Source of the DNA: Mycolicibacterium sp. lyk4-40-TYG-92
GTDB lineage: Bacteria > Actinomycetota > Actinomycetes > Mycobacteriales > Mycobacteriaceae
DNA: 64,000 bases
Direction: 5' to 3'
Assembly (NCBI RefSeq): GCF_030209435.1
Contig: NZ_JARVRX010000017.1
Span: forward strand, 1-64,000
This document shows, in pieces, positions 45,672 to 54,658 of this stretch. Each line of letters begins with the position of its first letter. The first letter of the stretch is position 1. Below the pieces are notes generated by a model. It searched no databases, was not told the origin of the DNA, and was given only the letters and a program-made list of their open reading frames with translations. A program made the position numbers and the translations under genes.

Positions 45672-45712
45672 TTCCCCGTAAAGTTGGTAGAACTGGTCAA
45701 GTTAAGAACCAT
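45668..45712 (-). CDS. Predicted leaderless 14-codon ORF before cysD
   Basis: The ATG at 45712 stands exactly six bases after the -10 hexamer of the cysD promoter, where transcription should begin, so the mRNA would start with AUG. The ORF encodes MVLNLTSSTNFTGK, and its TGA overlaps the cysD ATG (ATGA). Leaderless translation is frequent in mycobacteria. The ORF would couple cysD translation to its own. It has no Cys codons, unlike the poly-Cys attenuators described for other mycobacterial sulfur operons. Confidence 0.5.
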   Translation of the reverse strand: MVLNLTSSTNFTGK

Positions 45713-45718
45713 GGTCAG

Positions 45719-45747
45719 AATTTACGTGCCAGGACTTGCGGTGTCAA
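45719..45747 (-). promoter_or_regulatory. cysD: cysD operon promoter and nearby direct repeat
   Basis: On the minus strand a perfect TTGACA (45742-45747), a 17-base spacer and TAAATT (45719-45724) form a strong promoter. Between it and cysD, an imperfect direct repeat of AGAAC(CA)TGGTCA (plus strand, 45689-45699 and 45705-45717) overlaps the predicted start site and mini-ORF. It could bind a regulator such as the Rrf2 protein. Confidence 0.7.
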
Positions 45748-45765
45748 CGGTTGCAATCTCCCGGA

Positions 45766-47166
45766 TCAGCTGGTGCAACGCTCGGCGGCGGTCAGCGATT
45801 TCCCGCCGCCACTGACGTGCGCTCCGGCGGATCGCGGCAGCTGCTGGGTCTCGACGATCGTCAGCGCCATCGCGACTCCGAGGACCAGGAACGTCGCCGG
45901 GTACGACCCGGTCCGGCTGAGCAACAGCGCTCCCACCGCAACGCCGAGGCCCGCGGCGAGTTCCTGCACAGAGGCGTTGAGCGTGTTGGCGTGCGTCAGG
46001 TCGTCGCCGTCGACGTCGGAGAACGCCAGGTTGTTGTAGGCAGTGAAGCCGACGGACCGCAACGCACCGCTGACGTAGAGGATCACCGCGATCGCCGGTA
46101 GCGGAAATGAGGGCCGCAGCGTCGCCAGCAACCCGAAGCAGGCCACCGACACGACACCGTTGACGAGCAGCACCGTGCGAATCCCGAAACGCCGCATCAG
46201 TGGGGTCGTTGCCGGCTTGATCGTGAGATTGCCGACGAACAAGGCCGCCACCATCGCACCGGCCATCAACGGGTTCCAGCCGAATTCCAGCTGGAACTGC
46301 AGCGTCAGCAGGAACGGCACCGCGACGATCACCAGCCGGTAGAGAGAGCCGGCGCTGACCGTGATCCGTAGGGTCCGCGTTCGTAGCACCGGGAGGTCCA
46401 CCAGAGGCGAATCGGTGCGCAACAGATGCCACACGGCCGCGACCAGCAGCACGACGGCCGCGGCGCCACACCCACCGACGAGAGACCAGTCCGTGCCCGC
46501 CACCCGGATGTGCTCGAGCGCCACGAGCGCGGCACCGATGCCGCCACTGAGCGCCAGCATGCCCGGCCAGTCCAATGGGCGGCTCGACGTTACCGGGCCG
46601 CCCCGAACCAGCTTGAGCGACAACAGCACTCCGAGTACGCCGATCGGGATGTTGACAACGAAAATCCAGCGCCAGGAACCGAGCGTCACGATCGCCCCGC
46701 CAAGCACCGGGGCCAGCACGGGTGCCGCCATCGCGGGCCAGGTCAGCACGGCAATGGCGCGCATCAGATGAGACTTGTCACTGTCCCGCAAGACCGCGAG
46801 CCTGCCGACCGGCACCATCATGGCGCCACCCACCCCCTGCACGATCCGCATCGCTATCAGCACCGGCAAGGAGCCACTGAGCGCACAGCCGATCGAGGCC
46901 ACAGTGAACACCACGATTGCCGAAATGAACACGCGCCGAATGCCGTAGCGATCGGCCAGCCAGCCCGTCACCGGAATCAGTACCGCCACCGTGACCAGGT
47001 AGGCCGAGATCGCAGTATTCACGTCAATGGGCTGGACCCCGAGCGATGTCGCCACCAGGGGAATGGCCGGCGTGATGATGGTGCCGTCGAGGACCTCCAT
47101 GAAATATGCGCCGGCCACCAAGAAAGCCAATGCCTTTGGGAACGGTGGACTTTGGTCGGGGGCCAC
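45766..47166 (-). CDS. DHA2-type MFS drug efflux transporter
   Basis: The 466-residue protein from the GTG at 47166 has about fourteen transmembrane helices, as in the DHA2 drug:proton antiporters. Helix 1 has the family motif LDGTIITPAIPLVATSLG, the loop 2-3 motif is GWLADRYGIRRVF, and the antiporter motif C-like segment WPAMAAPVLAPVLGGAIVTLGSWRWIF is clear. Substrates are unknown. A TTG further upstream (47235) is less likely. It is divergent from the thioesterase gene. Confidence 0.88.
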   Translation of the reverse strand: MAPDQSPPFPKALAFLVAGAYFMEVLDGTIITPAIPLVATSLGVQPIDVNTAISAYLVTVAVLIPVTGWLADRYGIRRVFISAIVVFTVASIGCALSGSLPVLIAMRIVQGVGGAMMVPVGRLAVLRDSDKSHLMRAIAVLTWPAMAAPVLAPVLGGAIVTLGSWRWIFVVNIPIGVLGVLLSLKLVRGGPVTSSRPLDWPGMLALSGGIGAALVALEHIRVAGTDWSLVGGCGAAAVVLLVAAVWHLLRTDSPLVDLPVLRTRTLRITVSAGSLYRLVIVAVPFLLTLQFQLEFGWNPLMAGAMVAALFVGNLTIKPATTPLMRRFGIRTVLLVNGVVSVACFGLLATLRPSFPLPAIAVILYVSGALRSVGFTAYNNLAFSDVDGDDLTHANTLNASVQELAAGLGVAVGALLLSRTGSYPATFLVLGVAMALTIVETQQLPRSAGAHVSGGGKSLTAAERCTS

Positions 47167-47293
47167 GGCCGCAATGTAGCCCGGATAGCTGTGTGGCGTG
47201 AGGCGACGCTGCCGCCCTGGCTTTGCGCCACGCAACCATCACTACCTGCCAGGTAATTGAACCGACTACCCGCCGCGCGCAGACTTCGATGTC

Positions 47294-47707
47294 ATGAGCC
47301 CGAGTACCGGCGCCGAGGTCATGGCGCAGTTCATTCCGCAGTCACCACTGGTCGCCAAACTGGGCATCGTCGCCGAGACGCTCGACGCCCCCGAGGTTCG
47401 GTTACGGATGCCGTGGGACCCGACCAACACCACGCTGGCCGACATGGTGCACGGCGGCGCCATCGCCGCACTGGCCGACGTCACGGTCATGGCGGCGGCG
47501 TGGTCCTCCGAACAGTCACCGGAATCGCTGCGCGGGGTGACGATCTCGATGTCGGTCCAGTACCTGGCGCCGGCCCGGTCGACCGACCTGATCGGTGTCG
47601 GGCGCGTGCTCCACCGCGGAAAGTCCTTGGTGCACTGCGAAGTCGAGATCGTGACCCCGGGCGGCGATCCGGTGGCCAAGGCGGTCGGTACCTACAAGAT
47701 CGGCTGA
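47294..47707 (+). CDS. PaaI-family hotdog thioesterase
   Basis: The 137-residue protein has the hotdog-fold signature of PaaI/acyl-CoA thioesterases: NTTLADMVHGGAIAALADVT with the catalytic HGG, and VQYLAPARSTDL. It hydrolyses an acyl-CoA of unknown chain. It is a single gene, divergent from the MFS transporter and followed by a strong terminator. Confidence 0.88.
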   Translation: MSPSTGAEVMAQFIPQSPLVAKLGIVAETLDAPEVRLRMPWDPTNTTLADMVHGGAIAALADVTVMAAAWSSEQSPESLRGVTISMSVQYLAPARSTDLIGVGRVLHRGKSLVHCEVEIVTPGGDPVAKAVGTYKIG

Positions 47708-47736
47708 GCGCAGACGCCTGGTTCAGGCGACGTTAC

Positions 47737-47775
47737 GCCTCGGATCGCAGTCAGCATGTGGCTGCGATCCGAGGC
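47737..47775. terminator. Bidirectional hairpin between convergent genes
   Basis: GCCTCGGATCGCAG (47737-47750) pairs perfectly with CTGCGATCCGAGGC (47762-47775) across an 11-base loop. It lies between the convergent thioesterase and glycosyltransferase genes. There is no T-run, typical for mycobacteria, where such stems can still terminate. Confidence 0.65.
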
Positions 47776-47792
47776 ATAGAGGCGGGCAACAA

Positions 47793-49688
47793 TCAGTGCG
47801 GTGCTTCCAGGTCGTAGACGGTCGCGCCCCCGACGTCGAGCTTGGCGAAATGCCCCGTCACCCACGCGGTGATCTCCGCGGCACTCCCCCGTTCGCGGCC
47901 GCCGCCGGGTCCGGGACCGCGCTTGTGATCGCCGACGATGAAGTAGTGGATCTGGCCGTCCTCCACGTACTGGCGGAACTGCGCCAGGGTCGGCGCGTTG
48001 TCGCCGCCGGAGAATCCGCCGATCGCCATCAACGACTTGCCGGTGCTCAATTCGAGGTCGCCGGCCTGGAAGGACCCGACGGTCGCTGCCGCCCAGCGGT
48101 TGTCGGCGCCGCGGATGAGGTTCTCGAGTTCGGCGTTGGGCCCCTCGCGACCGGGGCCACCTGGTCCGCCACCCGGCCACGCGTCGCCGCCGGGCCGCGG
48201 CGGGCCGGACATCGAGCCGGGGCCGCTGCTGTGGGCCGCCGCGACGTTGTACAGCGTGAACGACGCCGACCCGGCGAGGGCCGCGGCGATCGCGATACCG
48301 GCGATGACCGCGGTGAGTCGTCCCGAGCGCGCCCCCACGACCACGATGGCCACCGCCACGAGGACCGCCACCACCGCGATGCACCAGCGCAGGGCGGGCA
48401 TCCAGTCCGGGGTACGGGAGAGCAGCGCGAACGCCCAGCCGGCCGTGACGACGAGGAGCGACGCGAGCAGCAGGCGGGCCGCCAATCTGTCCCGGCGCTG
48501 CCACAGGTGCGCGGCCGTCATACCCGCCAGCGCGGCCACCGCGGGCGCGAGCGCGACGTTGTAGTACGGGTGCACCGTGCCGTCCATGAAGCTGAACACC
48601 ACGCCGGTCACCAGAAGCCAACCACCCCAGAGCAATACACCGGCGCGGCCGAGGTCGGTACGTGGTGCGCGGAAGCCGGCCCACAGCAGCAGCACCAGTC
48701 CGAGCAGCGCCACCGGCAGCAGCCACGAGATCTCGACGCCCATCGACGGGCCGAACAGTCGGGTGATGCCGGCGTGCCCGCCGAAGAACAGGTTGTCCCG
48801 CATGCCGCCGCCGGGGCCACCGCTGGGACGGTCACCGCCGGTGATCCGCTCGATGCCGTTGTAGCCCAATGCCAGCTGCAGCAGGCTGTTGTCGGTGGAC
48901 CCGGCGATGTACGGACGGGCGTCGGCAGGCCACAGACTGACCAGCGCGATGTACCACCCGGCCGAAACCACCAGCGCCACACCGGACATCAGCAGCGCGC
49001 TGATCCGGCGCCCGATACTGAACGGCGCGGCGACCAGGAACGCCAACGCCAGTCCCGGCACCGGCAGGAAGGCCTGCAGCATCTTGGTCAGGAACGCGAA
49101 GCCGACGATGACCCCGGTCAGCGTCATCCACCGGGCGGACACCGGGAATTCCGTGGACTGGATGGCCCGCACCGTGCAGTAGGCCGCGGTGATCAGCAGC
49201 AGCACGAGCAGTGCGTCGGGGTTGTTGAACCGGAACATCAGCGCCGCAACGGGAGTCACCGCCAGCACCAGACCGGCCAGTAGTCCGGCGGCCGCACCGC
49301 TGGTGCGACGGACTGTCGCGTAGAGCGTGCCGACCGACGCCACACCCATGAGGGCCTGCGGCAGCAGCATGGTGAATGCACTGAATCCGAACAGCCGGCC
49401 CGACAGGCCCATCAGCCACAGGGCGGCCGGCGGCTTGTCGACCGTGATCGCGTTGCCGGCGTCGAACGAGCCGAACAGCAGCGCTTCCCAATTCTGGGTA
49501 CCGGCCTGGGCCGCCGCGGCGTAGTACGAGTTGGCCCAACCCGACGAGCCGAGCGCCCAGAGGTACAGCACCGCGGTCGCGGCCAGGAGCGTCAGTAGCG
49601 CGGACCGTTCCCACACGGGGCGGGCCCAGACCGCCGGGCGACGGCGAGCCTTCGGCAGGTGAGCCTTGGCAGGCGCAGTGGCGATCAC
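47793..49688 (-). CDS. ArnT/PMT-like polyprenol-dependent glycosyltransferase, copy 1
   Basis: The 631-residue membrane protein has about eleven to thirteen transmembrane helices and a C-terminal extracytoplasmic domain of about 150 residues, with a Gly/Pro-rich linker (about residues 490-520). The first loop contains the acidic catalytic segment GSFDAGNAITVDKPPAALW, as in GT-C enzymes such as ArnT. They move a sugar from polyprenyl phosphate to an acceptor on the outer side of the membrane. It is paralogous to the gene at 51147, and the two flank the GT2-GtrA gene that could make the lipid-linked donor. Acceptor and sugar are unknown. Confidence 0.88.
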   Translation of the reverse strand: MIATAPAKAHLPKARRRPAVWARPVWERSALLTLLAATAVLYLWALGSSGWANSYYAAAAQAGTQNWEALLFGSFDAGNAITVDKPPAALWLMGLSGRLFGFSAFTMLLPQALMGVASVGTLYATVRRTSGAAAGLLAGLVLAVTPVAALMFRFNNPDALLVLLLITAAYCTVRAIQSTEFPVSARWMTLTGVIVGFAFLTKMLQAFLPVPGLALAFLVAAPFSIGRRISALLMSGVALVVSAGWYIALVSLWPADARPYIAGSTDNSLLQLALGYNGIERITGGDRPSGGPGGGMRDNLFFGGHAGITRLFGPSMGVEISWLLPVALLGLVLLLWAGFRAPRTDLGRAGVLLWGGWLLVTGVVFSFMDGTVHPYYNVALAPAVAALAGMTAAHLWQRRDRLAARLLLASLLVVTAGWAFALLSRTPDWMPALRWCIAVVAVLVAVAIVVVGARSGRLTAVIAGIAIAAALAGSASFTLYNVAAAHSSGPGSMSGPPRPGGDAWPGGGPGGPGREGPNAELENLIRGADNRWAAATVGSFQAGDLELSTGKSLMAIGGFSGGDNAPTLAQFRQYVEDGQIHYFIVGDHKRGPGPGGGRERGSAAEITAWVTGHFAKLDVGGATVYDLEAPH

Positions 49689-49749
49689 GGGCGGTTCTCC
49701 TCTGAAGCAGTTGGTAGGCCGGTCAATTCGTGCATCGTGGGTGGAACCG

Positions 49750-51015
49750 TTAATTTGACCGCCGCGGGTGGAAGACCCAACCGCGCAGCAGCACGAATCG
49801 CACGGCGGTCGCGACCAGGTTGGCAGCCACCAGCACGCTCAATTCGAGGAGATGGTGGGCGTGCGGCGCGAACACGTGCAGTCCTGCCAGGGCACCGCTG
49901 GTGATCGCCAGGGCGATACCGAAGACGATCAGTCCCTCGAACTGGTGACGTGTCGCGCTCGCCGCTCCCCCGCCCCGGACACCGAACGTGAAGCGCCGGT
50001 TGGCGGCGGTGTTGACGATCGCGGTGAGCAGCAGGGCGATCAGGTTGGCCGTCTGCGCGCCCAGCGCGGCGTGCATCATCATGAACAGCAGCAGGTAGGC
50101 CAGGGTCGAGGCGACGCCGATGGTCCCGAACCGGACGACCTGCCGCAGCAGCGAGCGGGGCGCGGCCGCCATGGTCGACGAACCCAACTGGGCGGCAATG
50201 GTATTCACCGGGATGCTGCCGTTGGCGAATCCGCGCAGCAGCCGGCCGACGCCCCTGAGGTCGGCGGCCGCGGTGGCGATGATGTCCACCCGGCTGTCGG
50301 GGTCGTCGACCCAGTCGACGGGGACCTCGTGGATACGCAGGCCCGTGCGTTCGGCGAGCACCAGCAGCTCGGTGTCGAAGAACCAGCCGGTGTCCTCGAC
50401 GAGCGGCAGCAGCGCCTGGGCCACGTCGGCCCGGATGGCCTTGAAGCCGCACTGGGCGTCGGAGAACTTGGCCGACAGCGCGCCGCGCAGGATCAGGTTG
50501 TAGCAGCGGGAGATGAACTCCCGCTTCGGTCCCCGCACGACGCGCGACGACCGGGCCAGCCGGGTCCCGATCGCCAGGTCCGAGTGGCCCGAGATCAGCG
50601 GGGCCACCAGCGGGCCGAGGGCGGCCAGGTCGGTGGAGAGGTCGACGTCCATGTAGACGAGCACCGGAGACTGCGAGTGCGACCACACCTCGTGCAGCGC
50701 CCGACCGCGGCCCTTGAGCTCGAGCCGGACGACGCGGACGTTGTCGAGCTCGGCGGCCAGCTCAGCGGCGACCCGCGGGGTGTCGTCGATGCTGGCGTTG
50801 TCGGCGATGGTGATCTGCACCGGGTAGGGCACGTGCTCTTCCAGGTGACGGTGCAACCGGCGGATCGAGCCGGGCAGTGCGACCTGCTCGTTGTAGACGG
50901 GGACCACGATGTCCAGCACCGGGACGCCGGCAGCGCGTGCGGCGAGGGCGGCATTGGGGCGCGTCGTGAAGCGTTGCTCGGCTGCCAACTCGGAGCTCTC
51001 GACCAGGTTCGTCAT
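49750..51015 (-). CDS. GT2 polyprenyl-phosphate glycosyltransferase fused to GtrA
   Basis: Residues about 33-260 are a GT2 domain (VVPVYNEQ, metal-binding YMDVDLSTD, GTRLARSS) of the polyprenyl-phosphate mannose/glucose synthase type. Residues about 285-415 are a four-helix GtrA domain thought to flip the product across the membrane. The fusion would both make and deliver polyprenyl-phosphate sugar. It lies between two ArnT-like transferases that use such donors. A direct-repeat operator stands 42 bases before its ATG. Confidence 0.92.
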   Translation of the reverse strand: MTNLVESSELAAEQRFTTRPNAALAARAAGVPVLDIVVPVYNEQVALPGSIRRLHRHLEEHVPYPVQITIADNASIDDTPRVAAELAAELDNVRVVRLELKGRGRALHEVWSHSQSPVLVYMDVDLSTDLAALGPLVAPLISGHSDLAIGTRLARSSRVVRGPKREFISRCYNLILRGALSAKFSDAQCGFKAIRADVAQALLPLVEDTGWFFDTELLVLAERTGLRIHEVPVDWVDDPDSRVDIIATAAADLRGVGRLLRGFANGSIPVNTIAAQLGSSTMAAAPRSLLRQVVRFGTIGVASTLAYLLLFMMMHAALGAQTANLIALLLTAIVNTAANRRFTFGVRGGGAASATRHQFEGLIVFGIALAITSGALAGLHVFAPHAHHLLELSVLVAANLVATAVRFVLLRGWVFHPRRSN

Positions 51016-51056
51016 GACATTGATTTTTGGGCCGCAGCTTTAGCCGGCCATGGGCT

Positions 51057-51076
51057 GAAGCTATGCGGAAGCTATG
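51057..51076 (-). promoter_or_regulatory. Direct-repeat operator before GT2-GtrA
   Basis: On the minus strand CATAGCTTCCGCATAGCTTC is a perfect nine-base direct repeat with a two-base gap, an 11-base period that puts two OmpR/PhoB-type monomers on the same helix face. A very similar site lies before the response regulator gene at 55431, at almost the same distance from the start codon. Confidence 0.7.
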
Positions 51077-51146
51077 TGTTTGGAACTGCCGTTGACTCCG
51101 CGACCTGGGCGCACGAGTACGAGAGCCGCGCGCCCGCACCGCAGGG

Positions 51147-53030
51147 TCAGCGCGGCTGGGTCAGGTCGTAGACGACGGTGTTGTCGACAGTCGTGGCGGT
51201 GAAATGCTCGCTGACCCAGTTGGCGATCTGTCGCGATTCCTGCTTGTCGTCGTCCTGACCGCGGGGCCCCCAGCCCATCTTGACGTCGCCTTCGACGAAG
51301 TAATGGATTCGGCCGGCGGCGACGTACTGCTGGAACTGTGCGAGCGTGGGCGCGGGATCGGTGCCGTTGAAGCCACCGATCGCCATCACCGGGACCCGGG
51401 CGGCCAGCTGGTAACCGGCAGCATTGGCGGAGCCGACGACGGCGGCCGCCCAGCGGTAGTTCGCGGCGTCGGTGCCGAGCAAAGTCGTCAGGGCCGCTCC
51501 CGGCACGGGCGATTCGAAGAGTCCGCCGCCGGGCCGAAAGCCTTGCGGCGGCGTGCCCATCGCACGGCCGGGGCCGCCGGCAGCGCCCCGGGCCTTGCCG
51601 TGTCCGGGCGGTGGCCCCCAGCCGGCACTGCGGCCGCCGGGCCCGCTCACCGACGGCATCGCCCCGGTATGCGAAACACTCGCGGTGGCAATCGAATACG
51701 CGGTCGGCGCGGCCAGGCAGACCAGGACCGCCGCCGCGACCGCCAGGCGCGTGGTTCCGAATCGCGGCGGCACGAGCAACAGCGGTGCCGCGACGGCGCC
51801 GACAATCAGCACCGACGTCCGCAGCCAGGTCACATCGGCGCGGCCCAGCAGCATCGCGGCCACCGCGGCCGTGAGCACCACGGCGCCCGCCATGGTCAGC
51901 CGGGCCGGCCTGGCGGCGCGCTTGCGCCACAACAGAACCGATCCGATACCCACGCACGCCCCGATGGCCGGCGCCAGCGCGACCGTGTAGTACTGGTGCA
52001 CGATCCCGTTGGCGAAGCTGAACACCACGGCCGTGAATACCAACCACCCGCCCCAGATGATGAGCGCCGCCCGCGTCGCATCGGTCCGGGGCAGCCGGCG
52101 CGTGAGCACCAGACCCGCGACCAGACCGATGAGTGCCGCGGGCAGCAGCCAGCCCGCGTAGGTTCCCATGCTCGCGCCCAGCAACCGGTCCCACCCGGCG
52201 TCGAAGTTCGGGTTGCCGAGGCCCCCGGGTTCGTTCCCGTTCAGCCGGCCCACGCCGTTGTAGCCCAGGGCGAGTTCGATGATCGAATCATGTTGCGATC
52301 CACCGACGTAGGGGCGCGACGAGGCCGGCCACAGTTCGACGAGCGCGAGGTACCAGCCGCCGGAGACGACCATCGCCGCGGTGGCGCCCAGCAGCCGCCA
52401 CAGCCGGGTCCGCACCGACGACGGCCCGGCCACCAGGTACGCGGCCGCGAAGGCCGGCAACACCAGGAACGCCTGCAGCATCTTGGCCAGGAACCCGAAT
52501 CCGGCGGCCACCCCGGCGGCGACCAACCACCAACGCCCCGCGTCCTTCTCGCACGCGCGCTGCACACAGTAGGCACCGACCACGAGGAGCAGGACCAGCA
52601 GCGCGTCGGGGTTGTTGAACCGGAACATCAAGGCGGCCACCGGCGTCAGCGCGAACACCGCACCGGCCAGCAGCGCGGCGGCAGGCCCGGCGGCGCGGCG
52701 CACCGCGGCATACAGCACCGCCACCGCCGCCACACCCATCAGGGCCTGCGGCACCAGAATGCTCCAGGAGCTGAGCCCGAACAGCCGGACCGACAGGTCC
52801 ATCACCCACAGCGCACCGGGGGTCTTGTCGACGGTGATGGCATTGCCGGAGTCGCTGGCGCCGAACAGCATTGCGGTCCAGTCGCTGGCACCGGCCTGCG
52901 CCGCAGCTGAATAGAAGCTGTTGGCCCAACCGCTCACCGAGAGGTTCCACAGGTACAGCACAGCGGTGCCCGCGAGCAGGAGCCCGAGCTGAAGGCGCTC
53001 GCCGAATGGGCGGCGTGGTGCGGAAGTCAC
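51147..53030 (-). CDS. ArnT/PMT-like polyprenol-dependent glycosyltransferase, copy 2
   Basis: The 627-residue GT-C membrane enzyme is a paralogue of the one at 47793. The first loop reads GASDSGNAITVDKTPGALW, and both share SGWANS, FRFNNPDALLVLLL and a C-terminal MAIGGF(N/S)G domain. It also has a Gly/Pro-rich linker before the C-terminal domain. It lies 23 bases downstream of the sensor kinase and is probably cotranscribed with it. Substrate unknown. Confidence 0.88.
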   Translation of the reverse strand: MTSAPRRPFGERLQLGLLLAGTAVLYLWNLSVSGWANSFYSAAAQAGASDWTAMLFGASDSGNAITVDKTPGALWVMDLSVRLFGLSSWSILVPQALMGVAAVAVLYAAVRRAAGPAAALLAGAVFALTPVAALMFRFNNPDALLVLLLVVGAYCVQRACEKDAGRWWLVAAGVAAGFGFLAKMLQAFLVLPAFAAAYLVAGPSSVRTRLWRLLGATAAMVVSGGWYLALVELWPASSRPYVGGSQHDSIIELALGYNGVGRLNGNEPGGLGNPNFDAGWDRLLGASMGTYAGWLLPAALIGLVAGLVLTRRLPRTDATRAALIIWGGWLVFTAVVFSFANGIVHQYYTVALAPAIGACVGIGSVLLWRKRAARPARLTMAGAVVLTAAVAAMLLGRADVTWLRTSVLIVGAVAAPLLLVPPRFGTTRLAVAAAVLVCLAAPTAYSIATASVSHTGAMPSVSGPGGRSAGWGPPPGHGKARGAAGGPGRAMGTPPQGFRPGGGLFESPVPGAALTTLLGTDAANYRWAAAVVGSANAAGYQLAARVPVMAIGGFNGTDPAPTLAQFQQYVAAGRIHYFVEGDVKMGWGPRGQDDDKQESRQIANWVSEHFTATTVDNTVVYDLTQPR

Positions 53031-53053
53031 CAGTCTGATTGTGGGCGCGTTGG

Positions 53054-54658
53054 TTAGGCGGACGTCGAGGCGACGCTGTGTGGTGGCTGTGAGGCGGGAG
53101 CGGCCGGGCCCGCGGGCAGGCGCACCGTGAACACCGTCGCTCCGGGGCGGCTGTCGACGCTGATGGTGCCGCCGTGCGCCTTGACCACGGCCGCGACGAT
53201 GGCCAGTCCCAGCCCGGTGCTGCCGGCCTGCCGGGACCGCGACGAGTCACCCCGGGCGAACCGCTCGAACACCTCGGGCTGCAACGTCTTTGGAATGCCC
53301 GGGCCGTCATCGGCCACGCTGATCACGGTGGCGTCCGCGCCGGCGGACAGCGCGATGGTCACCGACGTACCCGCGGGCGTGTGCGTGCGGGCATTAGCCA
53401 ACAGGTTCACCAGCACCTGGTGCAACCGCGCCGGATCCCCCTCGATCGTGACCGGTTCTTCGGGCAGATCCAGCGACCAGTGGTGACCGGGACCCGCGAC
53501 GTGTGCGTCACTCACCGCGTCGACGACCAGTTGGGACAGGTCGACGTTCTCCATCTCCAGCGGCCGGCCGGCGTCGAGCCGGGCCAGCAGCAGCATGTCC
53601 TCGACGAGCCGGGTCATGCGGGCCGTCTCGGATTCGACACGGTTCATCGCGTGGGCCACATCGTCGGGCAGCTGCTCACTCTTGCGCTGTGCCAGTTCGG
53701 TATAGCCGCGGATCGCGGCCAGCGGCGTGCGGAGTTCATGACTGGCGTCGGCCACGAACTGACGCACCCGGGTCTCGCTGGCGTGGCGGGCCGCGAGCGC
53801 GCCGGCGATCCGGTCCAGCATGCGGTTGAGCGCCGAGCCCAGCTGGCCGACCTCGGTGTGCGCGGCGACCGGATCGACGTGCACGATCTCCGACGGCAAC
53901 TGGACCTCGCCGCGGTCCAGTTCCCGGTTCGCCACGTCACGCGCGGCGGCCGAAACCCTTGACAGCGGGGCGAGTTGGCGGCGGATGATCCACACCCCGA
54001 CCACCGTCGCCCCGATCAGCGCAAGAGCACCCACCGCGCAGAACATGCCGAGTACCCACAGCAGGGTGTTGTCGACGTGCCGGGTCGGCAGGCCGGTGAC
54101 GATGGTCTGCGGGCCGCCATGCCGGGGATGCAGGCCGATGACGCGGTACGTCCCCACCCCGTCGATGTCCATGGTGCGAATCTTGCGATCCGGTGGCACC
54201 TGCGCCAATTGTGCTGTGGCCGCGCTCGTTACCGAGGTACGACTGCCCTCGGAAGTGATGACGCCGGCGTCGACCTGGCCGCGGAACACCACTGCACCGA
54301 TGGTGCCGACGGCCTGTCCGGGCGCGTTGAGGAAGCCGGGACCGGGGCCGGCCTCGGGGTCGAAGCGCATCCGGAAATGTGGGTCCATGGACGGCCGGGG
54401 CACCCCACCGGTCAAGGGCGGCGCCATGGGCGGCGGGGGCAGCTCGAAGATGGCGGCCGAGCGCCGGCCCGCCTCCAGCACCTGGTCGTCCAGCTGGTGC
54501 AGCAGAAAGCGCTGCAGCGCAAACTCGGTCGCCGCGCCGACGCCGACGATGACCAACGCCAGCAGCAGCACCTGGGTGACCAGCAGCCGGACCCGCAGCG
54601 ACCAGGTGCGCGGCTGCCAGATCCGCGTGCCGGCCTCAGCGGGCAGGTCGGAGGACAT
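53054..54658 (-). CDS. OmpR-type sensor histidine kinase
   Basis: The 534-residue kinase has two transmembrane helices (about residues 24-45 and 198-226) around an extracytoplasmic sensor of about 150 residues rich in Pro and Met, a HAMP domain, phospho-His307 (FVADASHELRTPLAAIRGY), and the HATPase domain (NLLANARTH, DDGPGI, GLGLAIV). It resembles mycobacterial TcrY/TrcS kinases. I chose the ATG at 54658; the GTG at 54670 is an alternative. It overlaps the regulator gene by 23 bases. Confidence 0.92.
   Translation of the reverse strand: MSSDLPAEAGTRIWQPRTWSLRVRLLVTQVLLLALVIVGVGAATEFALQRFLLHQLDDQVLEAGRRSAAIFELPPPPMAPPLTGGVPRPSMDPHFRMRFDPEAGPGPGFLNAPGQAVGTIGAVVFRGQVDAGVITSEGSRTSVTSAATAQLAQVPPDRKIRTMDIDGVGTYRVIGLHPRHGGPQTIVTGLPTRHVDNTLLWVLGMFCAVGALALIGATVVGVWIIRRQLAPLSRVSAAARDVANRELDRGEVQLPSEIVHVDPVAAHTEVGQLGSALNRMLDRIAGALAARHASETRVRQFVADASHELRTPLAAIRGYTELAQRKSEQLPDDVAHAMNRVESETARMTRLVEDMLLLARLDAGRPLEMENVDLSQLVVDAVSDAHVAGPGHHWSLDLPEEPVTIEGDPARLHQVLVNLLANARTHTPAGTSVTIALSAGADATVISVADDGPGIPKTLQPEVFERFARGDSSRSRQAGSTGLGLAIVAAVVKAHGGTISVDSRPGATVFTVRLPAGPAAPASQPPHSVASTSA

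Noticed and set aside
45668..45712. Poly-cysteine attenuator before cysD
   Set aside because: The mini-ORF contains no Cys codons, so the described Cys-responsive mechanism does not apply directly.
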